A stretch of DNA of 64,000 nucleotides from Onchocerca volvulus (GCA_000499405.2 HG738138.1:17777119-17841118), one strand, 5' to 3'. Counted from the first letter of the stretch, positions 1 to 21,153 are shown. Translations and numbers: made by a program. Notes: a model not told the origin generated them from the sequence alone.

Positions 1-2394
1 TTATGCCGTTTATTGACATTACAGTATCCCTACTGCTTTTACTCACCAGTTGAGAATATTTTAAAAAATTGAAGAAATGTCCTTCAGATGGTCATTAATG
101 ACTGTTTGAGAAATTTGTTGAATAGGCTCTTCATGAGGTAACATAGAACTTTAAATTGGGAATATCAGAGAGAATTTAGAAAGCCCAGTAAATGAGTTTC
201 TTTGATGTTTGCACATATTAATCATTGTGATTTTGAGATAAAATATTCCATTCAAGACTATTATCATACTACTCCAAGCCAAAAAGTTGGGAAAAAGTAC
301 ATCTAAAAGTAGTTTTCTGGCTACGTAACAATTAGGCTCTTATCAAAATAGAATTCAGAATCCTCATATGTATGAAAATAAGCGTTAAACATTCACACAT
401 TTGTCATAAGCACATCAGATTTTGAGCAAATATGCTGCAGTAATATAAAAAAAAAGGTTGACAAAATAAATTAGCGATCTAGAAAAAAAAATGTAATTTA
501 GTCATCGTCTATTAGATTTCTCAGTAAGTATGGCCAAAAACTAATAAGCAACTCATGGTGAACTACAAAATTTTATTTCTTTATACTTCTAAATTTCCAC
601 TTTTCGAATTGCTGGAAAGATAATAATCTTCGGATTAAGTGACAAGTTCAATCTCCTTATCCTTCCATTCCTTTCATTGAGAATAGTTTTTTGTTCAAAT
701 TTCAAATATTTTTCGACATTCAGCTTGTTCTTACATGAATAAATTAATAAACTGCTTTTATTCTATTTGATTTAATTGAAATAAAAATTTTGCTTTTCTT
801 TTGCCATTGACGTGCATGCATGATGCAAGTACCAACCAATTTCTATCTATCTCCACATTACTCCTTCTTCTTTATGTACGTATTATCATAATTTTCATTT
901 CATCTTACGATACCCAATTAAAAGTACACCCAGCTGAACAAGAATTATACATAATACAGAATTATTGTTCTCGAGATACTGTGATTCTGATTCTGATTTG
1001 ATACATCCAGCATTGCCAACTTCCTCGGATAATATTATTCTAAGGTGATTGAAAGCTATTATTTTATATTTCATTAGATATAAAATTTCTGCAAACTCTT
1101 AAATTTTTACAACAGTTACTCTGATGATGGCCCATTCCTTTCTTCAAAATATTTCTAATTCTGATTTTAACCAAAGATGCCGGTGATATTATTTCACCAA
1201 GTTACGCATATATTAAAGTGGAGATAATCAACAATATATCAAATACTCGAATTTTAAATTCAACCCTTCACAGCTTATATTTTAAATTGTTCAAATTGAA
1301 TGAGCTAAAATACCATAGCTTATCTCGAAAAGAAAAACAGATCGGATAAAGTATACAAATATTTTCAAATTAAACATCCTTCGAGTGAATAGAATTTGCT
1401 TTTTGATAAATTAGTAATTAATTGTTATACCAGTACTCATATTTGTGTTAAATAAGTTTATGATTTAGAAGTTTGTGTGTTAAATAAATTTCTGACTTAA
1501 TAAGTTCGAAAGCTGGTTGCTTCTTTTCTGTTTCTATAGCAAAAATATCGAAAATGATATGAATCATACGAAACTTTGTGTAATGTACGACATCACTTTT
1601 TCTTTGTTTTCTTTTCGATTTTACACTTTTTTAAAAAATATCCCTTTTGTTCTTCTCTATATTTCATAGAATGTCATAGTTAATCGTCGGAAAAAAAAAG
1701 ACAAAAAACAAAAAAGAGTGATGTTTCTTTCTTATACTACTATCAGTGTCACATATGAAGAATATTACTGTCATCACTTATTTTTGCAAATGATGAATTA
1801 TTCATATTTAGTGATAATTTACATTGCAAATGATGTTTAATATAATATAAATCTACTCCATTCCTGAAACTTTATTTGGTTATAGCATTTGTCCTATAAC
1901 TGAAATATCTTAGAATCAAAATGGGAGTCTTGTCCCAATAAAACCTACATTGCAGTTTACAGAATACTGCTAGCATTAGTAGTTAAGAATGATTGAAGTA
2001 TTATTTCACGATGCTGTTGAATAAAATAGTGCTAATCACTTTTCTACTTGCAAACTTGCTCACTTAAAGAAATTAAAAGCAAGAAAAAGAAAAAGAAAGA
2101 CTAAAAATAAGAATGCTCCTCAAAATTTTCTTGTTCATTTTGCCCAAAGAGTTTGGCATTATCGTGAAAAATACCAAGCTTTTAATTTGAAGAATTTGAT
2201 GAAAATTCAGGAGAAAAGTTGTGAAATGCGATAGTCCTTGCAGACATCTCATTTTGCATGTTCGTTCAAATATGTAGGTTTGCTCTATGTCTGTTAACAA
2301 TTCGAACAATTCAACATTCTAACAAGACATTCAATTTGTTTCCTTTTTTATTTCTAAAATACTTCCGCAAATTCATTTCGTTCATTTCTTTTTT

Positions 2395-2422
2395 CCCCCT
2401 CCTCCACCCCCCCTCCCCCCCC
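2395..2422 (-). other. C-rich / G-rich asymmetric tract (possible G-quadruplex)
   Basis: The + strand carries C-runs of 5, 2, 2, 7 and 8 bases separated by single T or A. The minus strand therefore has G-runs of 8, 7, 2, 2 and 5. It is followed directly by nine A. Two long G-runs could supply four G-tracts of an intramolecular quadruplex. It stands out in DNA that is otherwise about 70% AT. No function can be assigned. Confidence 0.55.
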
Positions 2423-2665
2423 AAAAAAAAAGTGAAAGACAAAAACTTTGCCAAACAAAACTTTTGCGTGCAAAATTTTAAAATTGCTAGCGTGAAGATT
2501 TTGAAATTTTAATGGATATTTTCGAGGTCTTTCCCATTTCATTTTTTTCATCAAACGAAAAAAACTTTTGATAAAATGTGCCGTTGAATCGTTGGATGCA
2601 ACGAAAAGTGACCTTTCAATGAAATAAACTTCGGTGAATTAAAATTGAAATCTATAACGATACGG

Positions 2666-2717
2666 GCTAACCAATCATTTGATAATGGACCGGCGACGAG
2701 CTAACCAATCATTTGAT
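2666..2717 (+). repeat. Two 18-bp direct repeats with CCAAT cores
   Basis: The 18-mer beginning GCTAACCAATC occurs at 2666-2683 and again at 2700-2717, a period of 34 bp. Each copy holds a CCAAT sequence. No nearby gene start was found, so a promoter role is only a possibility. Confidence 0.6.
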
Positions 2718-4509
2718 CCAGAATGATTCATCACATTTTCCATCTTCAACATATTGAAGAATCCTTATTCCATTCTTTACGCTATTTCATCAAATGAATT
2801 TTTTTGTTCTTTATTTTTTCCTCTCTTTTCTTTTTCAAACTTCTCTTCAAGTTTTCCCTAAAAATTTGAACGTTTCAAAAAGTATATATATCTAACAGTA
2901 TTATATCTATTTCGTTCCACTGCTAAAGTATTTGTTAACTTTCCACGCAAGCAATTCATTCTGAAACGATGACCACTGACATTAGCTGTTTTGAAGAGAA
3001 ATATGAAGATGGATTACTTTTCCTTCTCAATATCATTTTCGAGAACGGGCAAAAAAAGAACGGAAGACAGGAATAGTTCTCGATCGATTCTAAAAAATCT
3101 GCCTCATTTATCAAGTGCCAAACTGTTCCCATTTCGAAATTCAATTTCGCTTAGAAATTAGTTTTTGATCATCGCATGCTCATGTGAATGTAATGAAAAT
3201 AAGAAAAAAAAAAAAATGAAATTTACGATCTCACAGATTTTTGAAAGGAAAAATTGCATAGTTTTAAAATTGATCCACTAACATATCTTCTTCTAGTTAA
3301 ATTGTTCACAGCTGAAGAAATTTTTTTGCAAATGTTAATGTTAGAAAGACTCTTAGAGCATATGATAATTATCGAAATATTTAGATCATTGATAAATGAT
3401 TTCTGATCTTACGAAAATTTAATCAAGATAAAAGATTTTAGATTTTACATAAAAGTAAAATGAGATTTTGTTATAAAAATTTTAATCTGACGTTCTTCTA
3501 GTGGTTATTTAAAAAGTGGATGCTTATCCTATAAATTCCTTATACATGAATACACAGCAATGAATGGTATTAAATATCAAATTGTCCAATTTTCTCTTTT
3601 CTACCATTAATGATCAAGAAAAAGAAGAAAGAAGAGATCAATAATCAGATCGATGTTTGAAATTTGAGCAATAAAGAATGACAAAATGGACGAAAGGTTA
3701 GATGCGGGTCACTTCGAAAATGGTGGAATTGTATTTCATTACCGAATAATTCTTTGGAGTTAAAATTGAGAGACACGAAGTGATAATTATAAAGAAAGGA
3801 AGAAATTCAAACAATGCTATCAAATATCCTAAATCAATGAAAAAAAAAGAGTAATTCAGAGAAAATAATGGAGAGGTTTAGATAAAACTATTGGCAGTAC
3901 TTTACTGCAAAGAATCGCTGGCACTCATTTTTGAGATTCTCAGATTTTCAAATTTTTTACAACATAAATTAACTCTTGGTTGATTATAGAACATGATCGC
4001 TATCCAAGTGTACAAGATGTTGATTGTATATCTTATGAAGTCAGATTGAAAAGCAACGCAAACTCGTAAACGAAGAAAAGCATTAACGATGGTAGTATCG
4101 TAGTGAACAATATTTATCACAGGTGAACATGATATCGTGATCGACATGGTACTGTAACAACGATTAATGAAGATCGCTATTGTTCATGACATCGCATGGA
4201 GATGCTCGATACTGTTAGCACCCTAATAAAATGAAATGGGAATTTCAGACTGAAGAAACGAGCGATTCCCGACAGGTCAACTTTCGAACGAACGATGGGT
4301 GCAGCAAATAAGAAACAGTAAACTTTATATTACAACTACTGTAATATACAGTATACTAATGTGGACAAAGTTCTGATAAAACTACACAACTATTGATCAA
4401 TTTTTAATATCCAAAATACACCAATTTCATGACACGTAGCGTGCAGAGAGAATGCAACGCTAAAAGCATATGATAGCTAAAAGATGAAAAGAAGGTTAGG
4501 GAATGTAGG

Positions 4510-12022
<7,513 letters not shown>

Positions 12023-13950
12023 ATCATGAAACATGAAAACGGTATATTTGCTACTTCACATGTTTTCTTTACCATTTAAACTGCACGTACTCGATTGCAT
12101 ATGTTTATGTCTCAAAATCATTGATACTTTTTTTCAAAGAAAATTTAAAATGAAAGATTGAGGAGAGAAAAGGTTTTAACAAATCTGATAACTCTTACTA
12201 AATGTTGTTTACATACAGTTAATAACTAGATTATTATTTCGAAGATTGTATTACTTGAAATATTCACTGATGTTTAAAGGGGTTTAGAGTTTCATTGTTC
12301 TCTATGCCTAAATCTAATCTAGAAATTAGTGAGATAGTAGCTTTCTTCATCCTTAAAGGTTTTCTTTTTCTTCAGTGTTATCATCTTCTGTATTGTTTTT
12401 ATTAGGTGTAGTTCTGTTTTTTTTTATTTCTCTAGAAGCAGTCGAGCAGATCAGTTTATTCTGGAATCTTGGAAAAAGTTATAGAAATTACATTCTTTTC
12501 AAATATGCAAGTACTAAGTCATATTAATAACAACGATTTCCACTGAAGCTAAATGGAGCAAGTTTTAAGGATTTAACATCATCATGATGTTTAGAAGAAA
12601 AATAGTTGCACCAGGATTCATTTTTAATTCATTATAAAAATATGAGAGATTTAATGATATTATTTATTCACTAATTTTATTGAGATTTGATCTCTTTCAA
12701 TATTATTTATCATATATATATATATATATTTTATGTCTTTTGATATCTAGTTGGATTAGTTTTGATCCGATAGTTGTTCTTGGATTTTCAAACTCTAAAA
12801 ATCTTCTTTATTACATGATCTTATTTTTCAAATTCGAAAGATTCTGTAGAAAAATTCATATTATACATAATATAGCTTGGCCTGGAATCGCCGATCATGA
12901 GATATAATCTAAATGAAGATTTGACAATTTATACCTGAATGATTGAGATTACTTTGATATCATTGTGTTCTCATACTACTTTCTAAAAATTTTTCAGTCA
13001 AAACAGTTCATACAGGTTAATATGTACTACAAGAGTAAGCAGTGATTAATTTGTAGCGATATAAACAAAATTACTTCTTATGTTAATGTTTTTCTCTGGT
13101 TTCATATCATTTTTTTTATTTATGCAATCTTTTGAAGACTGTTCCCTAACTATTTTAATTTGAAGTTCAGTTTTAAATCGCCTCAAAGGCTCAATAACGC
13201 AGATAACATGCGAAATGTATTTACGCTTCATTTACGAAATGGAAATATTTTACATGGATTGTGAGAATGAGAATTTCTTCATCAAACATTCCGCCATGTC
13301 CCCATCTTAGAATTTCTCGACCAAAATGTTTTTTGGCATTTTCCTCTCTTCTGCTCTCCTCTCAGCTATTTTTAATTCTTTCAGAAATAGCACAGAACCA
13401 ATCGTTCTCCCTTCTCTCTTTTGTTTCTGAAATTGTTATTGTCGTTAATTTGAGAGGCCTTTAACAATATCGTTCTTATTTTTGGGCTTATTTTATAACA
13501 TTTCATATCGACTTGTATTTTAATCTAACTGAATTTAAATTATGAGATTGTTTCTTTTTTATCGAATTATTCTGGAAACTTTGTTTCTATCTTGATTTAT
13601 CCAGAAATTGACTTCAAGTCATTTCATATTTAAAAAAGATTGTGAATAAAATGTATCTTGCAAAGCATATATTCGTTATTAATTGGTAATTTCCTAATCG
13701 ATTAGTGGATCGGATTCGATCATTTACAAAGAAAACGGCAGTTGAAATTAGGAATTGGAAAAGAAAAGCATAATTCTGATTTCAATTTTTGTGATTTTAA
13801 GCTCTTGTAAAAGCAAAATATTAAGAATAAACAGACAAATAAACAAGTAAACATCCATACACGATGAGTTTTTCTACAGTTCATTTCTGACAAGCCATTA
13901 TCTATATCCATATTATATAATAAAAATATAAATCATCATTTCCGTTATTT
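12023..13950. other. Intergenic, no gene recognised
   Basis: The 3' flank of egl-9 contains AT-rich DNA with a short TA microsatellite near 12713-12730. No frame longer than about 75 codons shows a plausible protein, and no RNA gene was recognised. Confidence 0.55.
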
Positions 13951-14281
13951 GACACGTAACTTTGCAACCTCTTCACCGATCCCTTTCAAATTTTGACACA
14001 ACGTTGCATTCAAGTAGGAAAAAATCAGATAACCTATTCGCATGTTTCCGGATAGATATACCCACTTTTTTTTTTACCTATCACACCTGTGACAAGTAAG
14101 TGAGCGGACTGAATTTATTAACCGTTCCTATGTCGTTCATTTCACCACCACGTTTCGAGCTGTTCACCGATTGATTTGAAATTTTGGTATAACGTTGCAT
14201 ACAAATAGGCGAGTTTTTCCATGTAAATGTACCTGCTTTTTTTTTTTTTTTTTATACTCATCACTCCTGTGATAGATTCAG

Positions 14282-14930
14282 ACAAAGTCGACGATGTAAT
14301 ATGCGCTGAAATACCCGATTCTGATGTCGAAAAGGATTTGTATGAAGTTGTGACGAAAAATATGATACATGGACTAGACTTTGCGGTACAGGTAGTCACA
14401 GAGGTGTAGTCATAATTTTCGACACTGTTGTGGAAATAGATGAAGCGTCAATTTTCCAGCAGAATTTTTGCATTCATTCTATCTGTCAAGGATGCCAACG
14501 CGCGTATTGCAGTTGAAAATCGGCTTGCCAATTATCATGTTACGAAATATCAAGCAGCCAAAACTTTGCAACTGCACGCGACTTGTAGTAAAAAAATTAA
14601 GGAGCAACGTTGTAGAAGCAAAAGTCTTGACGGGACCTTTCGAAGGTGAAGATGTCCTCATTCCTTGTATTGCTATGATTCTAATGGATATGCCATTTCA
14701 TTTAGGAGATTGCGATTCCCAATTCGAGTAGCGTTTGCATTAATCATAAGCAAAGCTTAGGGCTAATCTTTGTAATTGTGAGGCTTAGATCTAAAGACCG
14801 ATTGTTTCTCACGTGGACAATGAGATGCTGCATCTTCTAGAATAGGCGAACTAGACAATCTCTATATCTATACAAACAATGGAACAACAGAAACTATTGT
14901 ATATTATAAAATATTGTATAAATATTGCAT
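14282..14930 (+). pseudogene. Helitron helicase remnant (broken)
   Basis: The first fragment (14282-14400) matches the segment of Helitron helicases with a VDDVICAEIPD motif followed by VTKNMIHG. Then most of the helicase is absent and the C-terminal part resumes in another frame from about 14490: LKIGLPIIMLRN, TRLVVKKL, and a GEDVLIP motif near 14650. A further frame change gives FPIRVAFALII near 14720, and the final helicase motif region (SRIGELDNLYIYT) appears near 14840-14890 after stops. The order is that of known Helitron proteins; the frames are not continuous and no functional protein is possible. Confidence 0.85.
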
Positions 14931-15200
14931 AGAAATTAATCTTCCCTAGCATTAGAAAAATGCGCTTTCTCTTTTTCTTCTTTATCACTTAACCAGACTG
15001 AGCTACAGCTATGCGTGTATATAAAAAGTTTATAAAAACATGCGTGCAGTTGAATGCAATATTGTATCAAAATTTCAAAGCAATAGGTAAGAACTTTCGG
15101 AGATCTCAAATTTCGACCTAATATAGATAAAACGCGTATTTAAGAATTTCCAGAGATTTAAAATTTTGAACAAACGAACATTTAGATCTTATTCATATAG

Positions 15201-15242
15201 ACTAGCTGGGCCGGCCACGCGGAGCGTGGCAGTCCAGCTAGT
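15201..15242 (+). mobile_element. Helitron 3' terminus: hairpin plus CTAG
   Basis: A 7-bp stem (GCCACGC, loop GGA, GCGTGGC; 15214-15230) ends 7 bases before CTAG (15238-15241), which is followed by T. This is the classic Helitron 3' end: a short GC-rich hairpin a few bases from CTRR, inserted before T. An outer pair ACTAGCTGG / CCAGCTAGT extends the palindrome to 42 nt. Confidence 0.85.
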
Positions 15243-18200
15243 AATGAATAAGTTAGATAGTAAAAAGAGATTCAAATTTATTCTTCCTTTATATATTTTG
15301 TCTTGTTTTCTCCTCTTTCTCCAAAATTTACTTAATAATAAGCAGGAATTCTGAATAATTCAATTTATCGTCACTGAATTAGAATGAGCGAAATTGAAAT
15401 TGTCATCATATCCAGTGAAAAATTTTCTCATAATCAGTTTCCTCTTCATATTTTATCTTTTAAGTATATGTCACATATTTTCACGTAAAAATGAAATGTT
15501 TTGACGTATTTCTTCCAAAGATAGAATGCCAGTTTAATTGGAATGATAAGTTTATTTTTGATGACTTTGATTGTAAGATTTTTAAGGTTAGCCAACAGAT
15601 AACGAAAAGTTGATATAGCAAGTTGCTCATCGAGAGCCTAGAAAATGGTCGTCTAATTCGTCTTGCTAAGCTCCTCTTTGTATGGCCCATGAAGAATAGC
15701 AACAGCCAATATTTTCACAAAACTAATTTATTTAGATTGACTGATCTAAGTTTTAACATTGAACCGAGGATATTCGTAATTTTGATTTAAGATTTGGTAT
15801 ATCAAAAAATAAAAATGTAAGCCGAAATTTCAACCCTATAAGTTGGCGATGCAGAAGAATTTTCTCAAGGGGCAGTAACTTCTTTCTTCATAGTATATTT
15901 GAAGCTTAATTCTGATGCAATTCAGCCGCTCAAACGCAAAAGAACGATGCATCATTAAAGCCAACCAAAATTTGGCGTAATCTAAAAGGAATCTTTAAAA
16001 ATCACTGTTAATTGATTGCTGTTTCAAGTTGAGACCAGGCATAATCTTCAATAAAACATTGTAGAGATATTGTAATAGAAGAATATGCACGCAATAACTT
16101 TCACAATTTTCTGAAATAACTTTATTTTATCTAAAAAAAATCAATGAAAGATTGATGAATATGCAAAAAAAAAAAAAAAAAAGAAAACAAAAATCAGTGA
16201 TAATTTGAATTATAAAGACACAGTTATCACAATACGAGAAAAAAAAAAATGTCGAAATCATTGATGAACGCAAACGCAAGTAACCTTTCAAATCATATAT
16301 TTCAGCACAAAAAAAAGATCAGTAACAATTACACCAATAATAACAAATAATAATTAAAAGCAGTGGTAATATTAAACTGCAGTAATTAAAACCAATTAAG
16401 ATCAGTAAAAATTAAAGCGATAAAAAAGAAACAGTTTCATGTTCCTTTTTCTTCTTTAATGATTCTTTCAACGTTATTGATTGAAAAACAAGCATTTAAA
16501 GAATTACTTATGTTTCTGCAAAATGAGTAATCGCCTGCCACATGGTATTAGTACTGAGGGTATTCCATTCTGACACATTATTTCTTTGCTTTATCACTTT
16601 AAAATTGATTTACTTTAATCTCAAAAACATTTCCAGCTGCACAGATTATTGAAGTAAAAGAGTCATAATCGAGGAGGGCTTTCACACATATGCACGAAGA
16701 ATCTGACACACTTGTAAAAGTTCTCGAATATTCTGGCAAATATAGTTGTAGTCATCAAAGAATTGTGTCAAAATTAAGTCGACATCTAAAATTTTAATTT
16801 ATCAGATAATGAAATTACAGACAGAATTGTTCAATGATAAAAATGTACACGAAAATGTCAAAATCTTCGATTTCCGATTTAATTTACGTTAGAGAAAAAG
16901 AAAATCAAGAAAAAATCGAAAGAATAAAGCGAATACAATATCGAGGGGAAGAATTGATGTGTTATGGTGAGAATTACATGAAATAAAAATCAGCGCACAA
17001 AATGCGTTGAATTTGTTAGAAGTGATATTCAAAAGTTGAACATCAAATTGCAAATGATCGTCGTAATGATGGCAATCATGATTTGTCCTAAATTATTATA
17101 ATATTCGTTGTACTACTGGTAATTTTCTCTTTGTAAGCTGGAGTATTTTCGAAATTATTGATTGGTCTCTGCAGACGTGATTCGAAATTCAATGGGAAAC
17201 AAATTGCAATTTTTACTCTGGTATATTTGCATAACGATATTCAATGTTTTATTAGAAGGTATTCGCAGATATCGGAATTTTTTTTTTTTTTTTTTTGAAC
17301 ACAAACTGAATTTCAAAGGAATTATGTTGATGTGAATAGATCTGAATTGGAAAAGATATAGAAGTAATGAAATCTACTTTAAATCTTATTAATTTATGAT
17401 AGAAAAAGCGGCTTAGAAAATAATACGAAAGTTGATCCGATCTTTGAAATAAGACATACTTGACGGAAATATGGATTGAAATTGAAACTAATTGATTTAG
17501 AATTTTAAAAAAAAGCATTATTTTGAAAATTTATGAGAATTTCCACAATTTTTTTTTCAAATTTTTTTTTTTTAAATTGCAAACTGAAATTTGCATAGTT
17601 TCAGTTCTTCCGAATTTTTTATTTTAATCCTATTTGTAATTTTTAGCACCAATCACAAGTGGGACTCGAAAAAAGTATACAATTCAGTATTTTCTTTTTT
17701 TGAAATGGGAATTTTTCGAAGTGGATTGGTGGAGGATACCTCAGAAGGAACAAAATTCAACTGTGCTCCCTTTCTTAGTGCTGAAGAATTATGGAATTAA
17801 ATTCTGAAAATACCACAATTGAGCATCAAAATTGTTATTTCTTATGCATTATCACTTCTTTCCGTATAATATTGTATGTAATACAGCATGCAACTCTTAA
17901 TTCAATATCATAAAACAAATCTGCCATAATTCAATATCATAAAACAAATCTGCCAAAATTCTTGAATCTCAAATTTTCTGTTTCAATTTATGATTTTCAA
18001 TTCCTCTTTGTGATTAATTTACACTAGAGCTCCAAAATTTTTTCTTTTTTCTAATTTCTTGATTTATGTATCTTCAAAACCAGTATTCTTAGAAATGATT
18101 GTTATTATTGTTTATGCTAATTTGCCATTTTGATTTCCCTTGTCTCCCTCTTGAAAAATTCAAAAAAATTTGGATGGAAAATTTCTGAAATCAACCATTC

Positions 18201-19081
18201 TAAATTCATCGGAAGCTCTATTTCATCTGATTTCAAGTTTATTAAGAACAATTTATTTATTTTATTTTAGCAGCGCGTCAAATACGATCTAATAAAGAGT
18301 AATCTAGTTACATGATTTTCAAATTTCATTTCGTTTACTATGCTATAATGCATTTTTATACAAATGATGTGAATAGTACATTTAGTCAGAGACATGTCAT
18401 TGTTTAAAAAACCAATAATAAGTTGTCCACTAAAATTAAGCTGAAGTTAGTTCCATTGTAATTTATACTGATACAATTCTGTTTTTGTGTCTGAAAATGA
18501 ATTTTACCATTTAATACTTTTCCAGATTACCATTATTCATTTGTTTACTGTATATTAGAATATATAATAAATTCGGCAACTGGAAATATCATGTAATTAG
18601 ATTTTCATGCATCACTTTGTTCACGAGAGAGGATGTCAATTTACTACGTATCATCGCCTCTTCAAAATTATTTCTCATAGAATTCTTTACAAATGATCGT
18701 ATATTTGAAGGAAAATCTGGCGAGGTCACATTTTATGGATTTTTTTGTTTTGATTAATAAAGAATTGGTACATTTTCTTATCATCCTTACGATCTTGCAG
18801 TGAGCAGCGATATTCAGTGACTGTTTTCGAATAATCACAATTTGGCATTTTAAGTTTTCTTCTAAAATAATTCCAAAGGATAAATTTTATCAAATGATTC
18901 GAAATGAGACATTCATTGCACAGTTTTAAATTTAATACCACTTGGAAACTTCGGGGTACTATTTCAAAATTTCCTATGGTAATGCAATATTCATTACTGT
19001 AATTTTAGGCAAACTCGGATCAGTACATTCATTTTTATTTTCAAAGATTGGAGCAGAATTGCCGCAAATCCGAAAAGAACA
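15243..19081. other. Intergenic, no gene recognised
   Basis: The stretch is AT-rich with A- and T-runs (for example near 16166-16182 and 17279-17296). A frame at about 17650-17800 could be a terminal exon but lacks any partner exon and is not called. A perfect 29-bp tandem duplication at 17898-17955 is listed separately. Promoter elements for the gene starting at 19082 could not be singled out. Confidence 0.5.
17898..17955 (+). repeat. Perfect 29-bp tandem duplication
   Basis: The 29-bp unit beginning TAATTCAATATCATAAAAC occurs twice head to tail, at 17898-17926 and 17927-17955, without a mismatch. It is probably a recent slippage or microhomology event in noncoding DNA. Confidence 0.9.
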
Positions 19082-21153
19082 ATGTTTCGATGTTCTCTTT
19101 TCTGCTTCATATTCTATTTGGGATCTCTCATACTACCCGCAATAATGAATGAAATCGGTCAGTTGTAGATTTAATGTATTTATAGAGGATAATTTGAGCC
19201 ATTTCATCTTCAAGTTTTAAAAATTTTTTACTTTTCTGAGAACTTTTACAATTTTCTTCGCAGACATACGGCGAAAGACACATCACTCGAAACGTCCATA
19301 CAAACATTTTGGTCGACATCATGAATATATTTATGAAACGCCTTCTATGTTTGATCAGAGGCCCAGATTTCGGCTTTCATATGGTACTTATCGTCAGCAT
19401 CTGTCTGTTTAACCTAGCTGTCATCAATTCTGAAGTAATCATCACCGATCCCAAATTTCTAGCATTGTAGATGTCAAGTTTTAATGCAAGATTTCAGGTA
19501 GTAGCAATACCACAGTAACACGAGAATCAATTAACATTAAATGATTTATATTGCATTTTCAATATTGCATCACATGAAAATTTCATATTTTGAAATATTT
19601 TTAGGCACTATAGGTGGTGACACCTACACTATAGGTGATACTGACACAATCAAACAAATATACAATGCGGAAAGTCATAGACCGAAGAAACACTGGCAAT
19701 CAAATGCCGAAAAAGTACAATTCTTAGATGCAAAATCTGAACAATTTCAGAAAAAATGCTTCATTTATTTTCACTTCTGTAAAATAAAGACTGCGTTCAA
19801 GTTTTTTTCAATTTAAAAAAAAAATCCCCCTCCTTAACTTATTTTAATTTTATTCCAAAAATTTGACAAATTTATATCTTGTTAATTCAATACATAAAGT
19901 GAAATTGCTTCTTTTGCATTTAAAATATTTAAATCTACAGGTAAAATTTACTTAATATGACACTTATGGTAATGCGATTCCTGTCTGGACCAATTTAAAA
20001 TTATATTGTATTATTTTAGCACCAGTTGAAAAATAGGAGAAATGACTACACAACGAAGTTTTCACGTAACTCCAATAACGAACATGCTGATTATGCATGG
20101 AAAGAAAGTGAAAATGCTCGAAAACATGCGCAAAAAGAATATGAAATTGTGCGCCAATTTGCTGGTGATATCTTTAATCAGGCTAAGGTATTTGCATATT
20201 ATCAGATAAATTTTGCTTCATCTTTTGATTTGATTTGAACTTTGATTGTTGAAATAATCATAGACTGAATTGAAATTCTTGTTGAAATCTGGAAATTATA
20301 GTGGTATTATTTGTATTAATTTTTTAATTCACATCCTCAGTCATTATTTTTTCCAAAAACTAGTTCAAAGAAAATTGAAATTTCATTTATTTCAGCAAAT
20401 AAAACAACTAAACAAAATGAGTTAAATTTAATGATATAAGTAATATATGAATTTTGACCACTGAAGAACTTTGCAAAACTAATGGTAGTTTATGCGGCCA
20501 AAAACTTTAATTAGAATGAGCAACTACTTGCTTTTTATTTCCATTATTAAAGAAATGAATCAATAAATTTATTTTTGAGTTTTGTTATATTCTGAATGTT
20601 GCAATGATCACTTGTAATAATCTAGTAATTCTGATTACGAGAATTGGGGATCATCCAGTCATGAGATTTGATGAAACCTAATTTTCAATGCTGAGAGAAT
20701 TTCAGAAGGAATTGTCAAAATTGCCTACTTTCGACATTCCGCACTTCCAAAGAGTATTTTCGGCAGTAATAAATGAGCCAGTGCTGCTATCAGATTTCCT
20801 GTCCGGAAGTGAAACAAATCCGGTATGTATTTTAAATAGATTTCAGTCAAGCAGAAGGCAGAAATTTTCAAGAAATTCACATTCAGACTTTGCAGGAACA
20901 ATATGACAGACATAAAATTAAAAGAAATGGGAAACAGAAAATGAAAGCTGACAAAGAAATTATTGAAAATCATGGTAAAGATACGGTGGGAAGATGGAGC
21001 GAAAATGGTTCTCGAAATGATGCCAGTTATCAGATGTTTGGTACACTGCCTAAATTTGATCCCAGATTTCCGTTTGATCGGGCGTACAAATTAATGAAAG
21101 GCCTTCAACCGCCGGAAATGTTCAAATTTCCATTAACCAGCTTTCATATTTAA
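19082..21153 (+). CDS. Predicted secreted protein, unrecognised, 6 exons
   Basis: Exons 19082-19157, 19264-19383, 19605-19714, 20020-20187, 20706-20822 and 20896-21153 join in consistent phases (1,1,0,0,0) to give about 282 aa. Residues 1-21 (MFRCSLFCFIFYLGSLILPA) form a good signal peptide; no later membrane segment is seen. The mature part is basic and polar: a His/Arg-rich stretch with a dibasic KR site near residue 35, a long charged helical segment (about residues 115-160), and a Pro/Phe-rich C-terminus. There is no cysteine pattern or domain that I recognise. The start was chosen because it alone gives a signal peptide and the right exit phase. It is convergent with the transporter gene at 22326. 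It is probably nematode-specific; function unknown. Confidence 0.68.

Larger units (their letters stand above)
1..4509. other. Intergenic, no gene recognised
   Basis: No open frame here shows family similarity, consistent splice phases or plausible protein composition. The frames present are short and rich in Phe, Ile and Leu, as expected from AT-rich noncoding DNA. It contains a C-rich tract at 2395-2422 and a pair of 18-bp direct repeats at 2666-2683 and 2700-2717, listed separately. The last few hundred bases (about 4440-4720) are relatively G-rich and may be the promoter or 5' region of the hydroxylase gene downstream. Confidence 0.6.
13951..15242 (+). mobile_element. Degenerate Helitron rolling-circle transposon
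   Basis: This segment holds fragments of a Helitron helicase in the right order and a recognisable 3' terminus ending in CTAG followed by T. Before the coding remnants, two related stretches (about 13970-14100 and 14155-14280) share a motif around CAACGTTGCAT. A similar motif in the opposite orientation appears after the coding part (about 15045-15095), so the element carries subterminal inverted repeats. Most of the Rep and helicase coding region is missing and the rest is broken by stops and frame shifts, so it is a dead, internally deleted copy. The 5' end (expected to start with TC) could not be placed; 13951 is only where the repeats become visible. Confidence 0.8.

Noticed and set aside
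801..1001. 66-codon + strand frame with hydrophobic start
   Set aside because: No methionine-led model, splice signals or similarity; its composition fits AT-rich noncoding DNA.
17591..17800. Frame ending in a protein-like stretch (LVEDTSEGTKF), possible terminal exon
   Set aside because: An acceptor is present at about 17646, but no upstream exon, start or similarity was found.
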